Shown here piece after piece: positions 56,311 to 64,000 of a DNA stretch of 64,000 nt; the first letter of the stretch is position 1, and the number at the start of each line of letters is the position of its first letter. This stretch comes from Tachypleus tridentatus (lineage: Eukaryota > Arthropoda > Merostomata > Xiphosura > Limulidae). The notes below the pieces were generated by a model, which had not been told where the DNA came from, ran no database searches, and saw only the letters and a program-made list of their open reading frames with translations. A program made the translations under genes and the position numbers. The stretch lies in NCBI RefSeq assembly GCF_004210375.1, contig NC_134830.1, positions 168,337,874-168,401,873 of the forward strand, given 5' to 3'.

Positions 56311-56788
56311 AATGTATCTCAGAACGGCTGGTATGGTTATTTTAAACCAATATAAAGGAACATCTTCATACCTTTTACTAATTAATAACCTAACATCCAA
56401 CTGCAACGCCCTCTACAATCCCGTACCAACTTATACTCTCGTCCCTAAGACGTCTCTGGCAACGGTCAGTTGCTAACTCTCTTTGTTAACCTGGAGACGA
56501 CCTACGAAGGTTGAAACATTAATCCGTGAAGACGAGAAAAACCTGCTTGTAGAGAAAAAAAATAGATGTAAAAAACGGCTGGTATGGATAGAAAAAACAC
56601 TATGTAGAGGAGAGAATCTTCCATTTTTGTGAACCTGACGAAGACCGAAGAAGGTCGAAACGTTGTTCGCTCTTCTACATAGTGCTTTCTCTACCCATAC
56701 CAGCCGTTTTTTGCATATACAGGTTGAAACATTGCTTTCTGCTTATGAATGAGTGTTAATACCCATGCTAGCTGTTCTGAGATACACG
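56311..56788. mobile_element. Nested inverted-repeat element, Penelope-like candidate
   Basis: The outer arms are inverted copies: about 56311-56345 (TGTATCTCAGAACGGCTGGT..) and 56753-56787 (..CTAGCTGTTCTGAGATACAC). Between them lies a second, better preserved inverted-repeat unit (56570-56712). The outer copy is interrupted by the inner one: GGTTGAAACATT appears at 56508-56519 and again at 56722-56733, where the outer unit resumes. The relation to Penelope elements is inferred from the hammerhead-like motif only. Confidence 0.55.
56570..56712. ncRNA. Hairpin with a hammerhead-ribozyme-like core
   Basis: The arms 56570-56614 and 56668-56712 (AAAAAACGGCTGGTATGG and its inverse, about 45 bases with few mismatches) enclose 56631-56668. 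That stretch reads GAAC, CTGACGA, A, GACC-GAAGAA-GGTC, GAAAC, GTT, GTTC. It matches the hammerhead plan: CUGANGA, stem II, GAAA, a minimal stem III, NUH cleavage site (GUU) and a closing stem I (GAAC/GTTC). One extra A before stem II departs from the canonical form, so activity is uncertain. Such motifs are known in Penelope-like retroelements. Confidence 0.45.
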
Positions 56789-57220
56789 GAGAAAATCAAA
56801 TATCAAAATCAAAGTATTTGTTGTGTATCACTTCGTCATGTATAATGGACGAGCGTTTATAATGAGCGTGTACAGCCAAGAATTATGAAGTGCTCCAAAA
56901 ATGTTTTATCTCCGCCACCTGGCATATGTCTTTAGAATATATTAACTAGATATAATTCTGGTGTAAAATGAGTTGAAACGCTTTTCTGCTGTAATCGTAC
57001 TTTACAAATGTACCAGTGTTATATAGGCTCCTGAAGAGGTGTCTAAACAAATTGTTGGGCCTTATAACACAAACTTATGGAGAGGAAAAAAGGTAACACC
57101 TATTTTGTTTAAACCAACAAGACATCTTAAAGATTCTTTAAAACAATTACCCAAGCTACATTTATAAAAATATTAAACACTGAAGAACCTGGTGAGAACA
57201 ATTAGCATTATAACTGTTTA

Positions 57221-57480
57221 GGCCCGGCATGGCCAAGCGCGTAATCCGAGGGTCGCGGGTTCGCGCCCGCGTCGCGCTAAACATGCTCGCCCTCCCAGCC
57301 GTGGGGGCGTTATAATGTGACGGTCAATCCCACTTTTCGTTGGTAAAAGAGTAGCCCAAGAGTTGGTGGTGGGTGGTGATGACTAGCTGCCTTCCCTCTA
57401 GTCTTACACTGCTAAATTAGGGACGGCTAGCACAGATAGCCCTCGAGTAGCTTTGTGCGAAATTCCACAAACAAACAAAT
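57221..57480 (+). mobile_element. tRNA-derived SINE (family A), full length, exact 11-bp target duplication
   Basis: It starts GGCCCGGCATGGCCAAGCGC and has a B-box-like GGGTTCGCGCCC. The body has GTGGGGGCGTTATAATGTGA and GTGGGTGGTGATGACTAGCT, and it ends in AATTCCACAAACAAACAAAT. It is flanked by ATAACTGTTTA at 57210-57220 and 57481-57491. I count about 20 CpG sites, the most of any copy here, which suggests a young insertion. Confidence 0.96.
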
Positions 57481-57878
57481 ATAACTGTTTATATGCTACA
57501 GCTATTACAGAAAGTTCCGACGAAGAATGTTTATTAAGAAAGGTCCTAAAAGCTGTAATAAATAAAAAATATTTATCACCAGAAAGTAAACGAAACAATT
57601 AGAATTCATTTTTCCTTAGAAACTAAAGTTCGACATAACTTGGTCCTCGAAATGTCATAACGCTAATATGTGATTTTGTGAAACGGCAGAATGCAATTAA
57701 GTGCTCCAAAGAAACATTTCTGAACGCACTTTCTACACCCCCAAAAAAAAAGTCAGACCGCAATGTAGTGCTTGCTTTTAAGAAATATTTTGAACCCAGT
57801 TACTTTTTAAAACGTTTTAACAGTAACATTTGCTTTTTGAAAAAATCTAGAATAATAGTTGGCCCTTATGAACATTGG

Positions 57879-58156
57879 TTTGTTTGTTTGTTTGTTTTGA
57901 ATTTCACGCAAAGCTACACGAGGGCTATCTACGCTAGCTGTCCCTAATTTAGCAGTGTAAGACTAGAGGGAAGGCAGCTATTCATCACCACCCACCGCCA
58001 ACTGTTGGACTACTTTTTACCAACGAATGGTGGGATTGACCGTCAAATTATAACCCCCCACAAAGCTGAAAGGGCGAGCATGTTTTGGTGTGACGGGGAT
58101 TCGAACCCGCGACCCCCTTAGATTACGAGTCGAACGCTTTAATCCACCTAGCTCAC
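57879..58156 (-). mobile_element. tRNA-derived SINE (family A), nearly full length
   Basis: On the + strand it reads tail first: TTTGTTTGTTTGTTTG, then TTTCACGCAAAGCTACACGA, and finishes with the complement of the tRNA head (GGGGATTCGAACCCGCGACC, an intact B box). The flanks GAACATTGG (57870-57878) and GAACATTAG (58157-58165) are the target duplication with one difference. About 14 CpG sites. Confidence 0.93.
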
Positions 58157-58165
58157 GAACATTAG

Positions 58166-58508
58166 AACAATATTATCTTTCAAAAACATCAATGTACTAA
58201 TACAACCCTCCTCATAACATCGCTCAGAACCAACATGTTAGAATATCATTACGTGATAATTGGAAACGTCAGTTGAATAATAATTTTCCTGTTTAGAAAA
58301 CTGTACAAGTCGAAAGAATAAGCAGTTTAGGAGAAAAGCTAATTACATATTTACGAAATGATTCTTAATTGTACAAAACTCTTTTTAACTGCTACGCTTT
58401 CTGTTTGAAGGAACCATTACACCAAGCTAATTGCCATTGGTCTTAGAACAGTTAAAACAGTGGCTGGAGCCGTACTGTTACGCCACCATTGCTACATAAC
58501 TCAGGGAC
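58166..58508. other. Intergenic sequence, nothing recognised
   Basis: No coding frame or repeat was supported. Confidence 0.5.
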
Positions 58509-58519
58509 CATGCAAGAGT

Positions 58520-58572
58520 TGGTTGGTTGGCGAGGTGTTTTATGGCGCAAAGCAACTATGCTGTTTGCGCCG
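58520..58572 (-). mobile_element. 53-bp retrotransposon tail insertion with exact target duplication
   Basis: It contains only the 3' hairpin (58544-58571) and the ACCAACCAAC tail of the RNase H-bearing retrotransposon family, on the - strand. Perfect 11-bp duplications CATGCAAGAGT flank it (58509-58519 and 58573-58583), showing a genuine target-primed insertion that was 5'-truncated almost at once. Confidence 0.9.
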
Positions 58573-58869
58573 CATGCAAGAGTGTGTAATAACTGAGGAA
58601 ACTTTACAACCTAACAACCATATGTTGGTCAAACAGAGTTTTTTTGTTTAAGACATTTTTCCTACGAGTACCACCATCCTTTACGCACCCACCTGTTTTC
58701 GCGACACGCCGATAACGCTGCGTAAGTTATGAGTAAACCTGTATATATATATTTATGTTAGTTTTATTTTTACGGTGTGCTAAAGAAAGCCACTTACTTT
58801 TGTATTTGCCTCTAACGAATTGATGACTGAATATAATTACATAAAGGTATTTATGTAACATTACAAATG

Positions 58870-58926
58870 TTGTAAATGGGTTTATTTATAATGTTGCATG
58901 AATATTATAAATAAACCCATTTACAA
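58870..58926. repeat. Perfect palindrome, 23-base arms, 11-base loop
   Basis: TTGTAAATGGGTTTATTTAT plus AAT at 58870-58892 is exactly inverted at 58904-58926. Confidence 0.95.
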
Positions 58927-59070
58927 CGGAGCAACTAACATGATCTACAAATAAACCATATTACAATTGAGAAACTAGCATGAATTATATAAAAAACGCA
59001 ACTACAACTGAAGAACTAATATGAATTTTGAATGAACCGTTTTACAACTGAATAACTAATATGAATTTTG
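58905..59070. repeat. Diverged ~47-bp tandem repeat
   Basis: Three to four copies share the pattern ACAAnTGAnnAACTAnnATGAATT followed by AAAnnAACC: near 58922, 58968, 59012 and 59051. The first copy overlaps the right arm of the palindrome. Confidence 0.7.
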
Positions 59071-59552
59071 TGTAATGGCTGATTTTGTTTCGTAAATATT
59101 TATTTACCAACAGGATATCCAGTTTTAAGTTTCTGCTGTTTTATAAATATTTTGCACGTTACTAATATAGAGAATATATCCCTCACTAATAAATATAAAA
59201 ATTTAGGTGAAATAGATAATTATCTTAGTTAGAAAAAGAATCATTCGAATCTTAAGATGCAAGGTAATAACCATTTATTTCTTTCTTTTTTTTTGTAAAA
59301 CAAAATTTCTTCTACAAATACTGTTTAGTTATAACCGGACAAAACTGTGCATACGTTTCAAACAAGGTAATCATACAGTCTAAAAGACACTCTCCAGGAA
59401 AAGCCAGTAAAATATTACACTGATATATATTCATACATTCCTTTATATTGAATGCAGTTTCTGTATATTGCACTGTTCTCTGTAATTCGTACTAGAAGTG
59501 TAATGTATTACAATAGCTCATCTGTTAACGCTTTTATAAATACTTAATAAGC

Positions 59553-59822
59553 AGATGGTTAGGGGACGTTCGACTCGTAATCTTGGGGTCGAGGGTGCGA
59601 ATCCCCGTCGCATCAAACATGCTCGCCCTTTCAGCCATGGGGACGTTATAATGGTACGGTCAAATCTACTATTTGTTGGTAAAAGAGTAGCCCAAGAGTT
59701 GGCGGTGGGTGGTGATGAGTAGCTGCTTTTCTCTCTAGTCTTACACTCCTAAATTAGGGAAGGCTAGCGCAGATAACCATCGTGTAGCTTTACGCGAAAT
59801 TCATAAACAAACAAATAAATCA
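59553..59822 (+). mobile_element. tRNA-derived SINE (family A), head partly lost
   Basis: It begins at CAGATGGTTAGGGGACGTTC, so the first dozen bases of the head are missing or diverged. It continues with GTGCGAATCCCCGTCGCATC, CCATGGGGACGTTATAATGG, GGCGGTGGGTGGTGATGAG and an AATTCATAAACAAACAAA tail. About 15 CpG sites. Confidence 0.93.
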
Positions 59823-62050
59823 TCTGTGAAAGAAGATAATGTGTTAACTTGCTATTAATTTAGCGATATGAATGTTATTTCAGGTCTCGCACACTATAAG
59901 GCGTTTATATTCAGCATATTGAATACAGAACATTTCAAATGTAAAATGCAAAGAATTCTTTATCTACGAGCCTAACTCTGTCGAGAAACACTTATAAACA
60001 GTCAATACTGTGACATTTTAATGATAGACAAAGAAGATAGAGCAATATATTAAAAGAAAGTTATCATGCCATGGTATATGTAGTTCATGTCGTGATGCTC
60101 AATGTGAAAAACTGCATGTTATTGAAAATGGTTTCTTGTTTGTTGTGATGTCTTATGACATTATCCCAGGACCCAGATTGATAACACTGCACAACAAAGT
60201 TTTCGCTTCTTGAACACTGTTGGGTGTTCCTTATAGATTTTTGGCTGCTGATCACAAAAATCACATCCATATTTGCCCATCACGTACCGTTTTATCGAAA
60301 TCTTCAGTTTCATCAGGACATTGCTACAATGGAAAAACGATATCAGGGCAACAGGAATCCGTCAATGCTTGTTGACAACATGATGCATCGGACATTGAAT
60401 ACGAACGAAAATCAGGAGCAAAACACTTTTAATTATGTTGAACTTAATAGCGTATTAGAAACATAAACGCAATTAAATACGTTATTGACAGTAAACAGTC
60501 TATTTCTCAGAGTTCCTACGTGATGAAGCAAAACCAAAACTATATTTGTGCATACCCACCAGGTACCTGTCACAATCAGCAAAAACTTTTCAGGAAGCAA
60601 AACTTTTCAAAAAAATTGTTGTGCAGTGTACAATAAGTCTGATGTTGAATGCCTTGAACCTTCTCGATTTGAAAATTTAATCATATATAGGTGGTGTTTG
60701 GAGCAAAACAGTTTCGAAACCGAGCGAAAACTAACATCGTTAAGACGAGTTTACCAAATGACCATTTGTTTAGGATACTCAAAAGATTTTATGAGTAGCT
60801 TTTAATTTTTTTTCTATAAGTACCAAGATACACAGAAAGAGCTTTAGTTTACACTAGTATCGTAAACTGTAGTTATCTGGAGTATAGACAGTATAGCTTT
60901 TTACTACGTGACAACTGACATATGACTAAAGTTTCTTTGATGTGTGAACTGAGCCAAACTTTGTGCCATTATTGTCATTCGGCAATAAAACATTATTCTA
61001 GTAAAACAAACGTTTTGTTCTAAACCACTGAGCATCTAATTGGTAAAGCATATTGAAGGCAGCTTCATTCAACGAGAAAGAAAACAATAAACTTTATCAA
61101 CACACGACTACCGAGAAAAGTACGACGTAACATGCAAGAAATAGTTACGACAGTAGAAGAACATTATAAAAACAGAGTTAAAAATTCAACAGAAATCGCA
61201 TACCTGTCCTCAGCGGCTTACAATCGACATTATCCATCTTCATAGCGTGTAAGAAATTGGGAAGAGCATATAAAAGAAAATCGTATCTGCGAAGTACAAG
61301 AGAAAGAAGGCTTCGAAGTTCAAGCCATAATGGTGTTGCTGATCGAATGTTTTTGTTCTTTCACAATGGGTTATCAGCACTATACGATCGCTTCAATGAA
61401 GAACGACATCGTTTCTTGTAATTCACTGGCTGATTTTTACTGGCTCAAAGCCAAACGATTTTATTTTTTCCAGAGAGTGCTTCTAGTGGAATGATAATAA
61501 GTTGTATTATATTTTCGTCTGTCAGACGAAGAAGCCGTACATCAAATCTTGCAATATTAAAAGAATGCTTCATAAAGAATGAATGCCAATTCTTTTTTTA
61601 GTTTCGATAATTATTTTAAGATTCTGATTGTGCTTTTTGCCAGAAATTATGTTCGTGTTTTATGATATAGGAATAAGAAATACATGAACGTTTCACTTAT
61701 CAGTAATAAACTATCATTGTTGTCTATTTTTCTGGTTATGGTAAATGCTAGTAAATCCTTCAGTTCATTATACTGAGGAAGCTAAATCTTCGAGCTGCTT
61801 TATAATAGCGTAATTAGCTCATAGTAAGTGTACTATTAAGAATAACATAAGAAACACCACTCAAATAAGCCTACAGCTATTACTACTTATAAATATAACA
61901 TCACTTTTAGTGCATAAGACTTGCTGCAAGACGATGGTTGAACACATTAAGAAACAAAAGCCATTATTAATGATTTGGTGTATTTACCTTTCAGTAAAGA
62001 CAAACACGCAAGAGACACGCGCGATCGGTTTACTATTTGTTTTCAGTTCA
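59823..62050. other. Intergenic or 3'-flanking sequence of the - strand gene
   Basis: Short open frames only (such as 60224-60466 and 60548-60805, +), with no domain I recognise and no splice or start context that would support them. It may include the 3' UTR of the - strand gene ending at 62051. Confidence 0.5.
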
Positions 62051-62642
62051 TTATGAGATAGAACACACACTAGAGTCTTTGATAGTTGTAACACGTTTTG
62101 ATTCAGTTTCGTCTGCAGTAGTCTCGTTTTCTTCTAAACTCTCCGCCCGGCTGAGACTAGGAAATTCTTTTGCTAACCTTGCTACCGGAGAACGAGGAAA
62201 CAGCTCTCCTTTGCCATCTGCCTTCGGATGTTGAGGAGACATAAGAGGAGATTGAGGTTGTTGAGTAAATTCTGGAAAGCAGGCGAACATACTCTGTTGC
62301 TTTTTCAGCACTTTGTGTTTGGGGAGTTTGGACTTTGACTGGATACTTCCTCCATCCGATATGGCAGTGATTCGAGTTGTCAGCCGACTTCCAACTGAGC
62401 CATCCCACACCGTGCCACTCAAATGCAAGGCTTCCCTAGAACCGAAAGGCGAAGGAACTCGCTTGAAATCTTCTAGGCTGGCTCCAGTTTCATGTTTTGG
62501 GCAACGAAGGTCCCAGTAGAAAGAGTCAAAAGACTGCTCACGTTTTAAATTTCCTCGAAGTAAAACTCGCTTTGGAAGAACACCTCTTAACGTCTGGCCT
62601 AGAAGTAAATTGACAAAAACTGTAGTTCGATTTACTGCGTGA
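62051..62642 (-). CDS. Probable 3'-terminal exon of an unidentified gene
   Basis: An uninterrupted - strand frame of about 196 codons ends at TAA (62053-62051). It is preceded by a plausible acceptor (TTATTAAACTGTTAG) whose in-frame upstream stop lies just outside. It begins HAVNRTTVFVNLLLGQTLRG, continues KREQSFDSFYWDLRCPKHET and ends in a Ser/Glu/Thr-rich tail (LSRAESLEENETTADETESK, final SVCSIS). The base composition is close to balanced in AT-rich surroundings, which supports coding. The basic, Ser/Pro-rich sequence has no transmembrane segment and looks like a cytoplasmic or regulatory tail. I do not recognise the family. The upstream exons must lie above 62,650 or beyond the window. Confidence 0.6.
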
Positions 62643-62672
62643 CTAACAGTTTAATAAATTAATCAAATAACT

Positions 62673-62887
62673 GTTTTTTTTTTGTTGTTTTTTTTAATTT
62701 CGCGCAAAGCTACTCGAGGGCTATCTGCGATAGCTGTCCCTAAATTAGCAGTGTAAGACTAAATGGAAGGCAGCTAGTCATCACCACCCATCGCCAACTC
62801 TTGGGCTACTATTTTACCAACGAATAGTGGGATTGACAGTCACATTATAACGCCCCCACGGCTGAAAGGGCGAGTATGTTTGATGTC
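62673..62887 (-). mobile_element. tRNA-derived SINE (family A), 5'-truncated, exact 11-bp target duplication
   Basis: On the + strand: T-rich tail, AATTTCGCGCAAAGCTACTC, GTCATCACCACCCATCGCCA, then GGCTGAAAGGGCGAGTATGT, where it stops before the tRNA head. ATCAAATAACT flanks it at 62662-62672 and 62888-62898. It lies directly beside the acceptor of the - strand exon, within about 20 bases. Confidence 0.95.
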
Positions 62888-63002
62888 ATCAAATAACTAA
62901 GACGAAAAATGTTATATTGGAGGCTAGTGTGTGTTTCAGTGACAACTTTTAATGTAAATAAATGACCATTTTACTTACATGTATAAAAAAAAACTTAAAG
63001 TT

Positions 63003-63291
63003 GGCCCGGCATACTCAGATGGTTAAGGGGCCTGACTCGTAATCTGAGAGTCTCGAGTTCGAATCCCAGTCACACCAAATATGCTCGTCCTTTCAGCCGT
63101 GAGGGCGTTATAATTTTTCGGTCAATCCTACCATTCGTTGGTAAAAGAATAGCCCAACAGTTTGTGGTGGGTGGTTATAACTATCTGCCTTTCTTCTACC
63201 CTTACAATGATAATTTAAGGACTGTTAGCGCAGATAGTCCTCGTTTAGCTTTGCACAAAATTTAAAACAAAGAAACAAAAAAAAAAAAAAA
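63003..63291 (+). mobile_element. tRNA-derived SINE (family A), full length, diverged
   Basis: It starts GGCCCGGCATACTCAGATGG, with B box GAGTTCGAATCCC, body CAGCCGTGAGGGCGTTATAA, and a tail ending in a run of 14 A. No clear target duplication. About 11 CpG sites. Confidence 0.93.
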
Positions 63292-64000
63292 CACGTTAGT
63301 TTACGTTATAAACACCAAAACCACGTTAGTTTACATTATAAACACACAAAAAGTAATTTTCGATGATTCATTGTAGTTTTACTTGGTTATTTACCCACAT
63401 GTAATAACTAAATTTTTAAAAGCCATCTTCATTCTATATTTTCCCAGAGAAACTTTACAATTGCTGATATTCAAGCAATTATTATTCCTACCACCACTCA
63501 ACAAAACGTTGTTTTTTTTTGTATTTTTTTTTCCTTATTCAAAATGTTGTCAATAGTTACGGTTTATCTAGGGATGTGAGAGGTTTGATGGGGTATAGTG
63601 AATACACAACGAAAGTCAAAATCACAGCCAGCACTTCTTTTAGGTTTTGGTGAAAAGTTAATCAATATCATAGCGAAAGCAGACATTTTCTAAATATGTA
63701 AATTGATTAGAAAATGTAAGTACATCCACAGATATTCTTACAGCATGAAAAGTCTAGTCTTATAACTCTAAACTTCAAGATTTATGTCTTAGAAGACTGA
63801 AAGGATCCCTATTACTGCAATACATATTTTATTTAAAGTGATGATAATTATAATACAATAATTATTTCCTTCCAGACTCGTTATTTGGGAAAGTCTTACA
63901 TTTTGCGTTTAGATAGAAATTCATTAGGCCTAACTGATATCTTATTTAAAAACAAAACCGATTATTCTGTTAAAGCTGCTAAAATATAAACAAATTCCTT
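63292..64000. other. AT-rich sequence, nothing recognised
   Basis: Would lie in an intron of the - strand gene if that gene continues to the right. It contains a short direct repeat (CACGTTAGTTTAC, twice between 63293 and 63337). No exon could be supported. Confidence 0.45.

Noticed and set aside
57221..57300. tRNA gene
   Set aside because: The A/B-box-like head belongs to a SINE with a 260-base body, A-rich tail and target duplication. No complete cloverleaf is formed.
60224..60805. Two open frames on the + strand of 80 and 85 codons
   Set aside because: No domain or family motif, no supporting splice sites, and lengths expected by chance in this composition.
62313..62519. Open frame of 68 codons on the + strand
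   Set aside because: It lies antisense within the longer - strand frame, starts at TTG and has no recognisable content.

Overview
The window looks like nuclear DNA of an invertebrate animal, most likely a chelicerate and plausibly a horseshoe crab. The DNA is AT-rich, has spliced genes with short exons and introns of up to 7 kb, and is full of old transposons. The horseshoe crab suggestion rests on my recollection that the main tRNA-derived SINE here is abundant in Limulus-type genomes, so it is an inference.

One gene dominates. A SEC24 gene of the vertebrate SEC24A/B class (COPII vesicle coat, cargo adaptor) runs on the + strand from about 8.8 kb to the stop at 51,835. I could place 23 coding exons with compatible splice phases. 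They give 1,140 codons: a Pro/Gln/Asn/Ser-rich N-terminus, a C2-C2 zinc finger, trunk, beta-sandwich, helical and gelsolin-like domains. The 5' end (promoter, untranslated exon and perhaps a few residues) is not visible and may lie left of the window. Exons 12 and 13 carry what look like two compensating one-base frameshifts.

Upstream (0.5-4.9 kb) lie a Tc1-type transposon stub fused to a decayed RNase H-bearing non-LTR retrotransposon, then a broken mariner. The SEC24 introns hold a 3.6-kb DNA transposon with ~700-bp terminal inverted repeats and a broken transposase of a family I recognise only by its motifs (intron 8), two diverged ~1.5-kb TTAA-flanked elements (introns 8 and 17), a Penelope-like reverse transcriptase remnant (intron 9), a mariner (intron 15), a fresh 38-bp minisatellite (intron 16) and several SINEs.

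Downstream of the SEC24 3' end (about 53.9-64 kb) the DNA is visibly richer in CpG. It holds better preserved SINEs with exact target-site duplications, a 53-bp retrotransposon tail insertion, a nested inverted-repeat element with a hammerhead-ribozyme-like core, and a probable 3'-terminal exon of an unidentified gene on the - strand (62,051-62,642).

The observations most worth following are the long-TIR transposon, the contrast in CpG content between copies of the same repeats inside and outside the SEC24 unit (a possible fossil of gene-body methylation), the hammerhead-like hairpin, and the paired frameshifts in SEC24.
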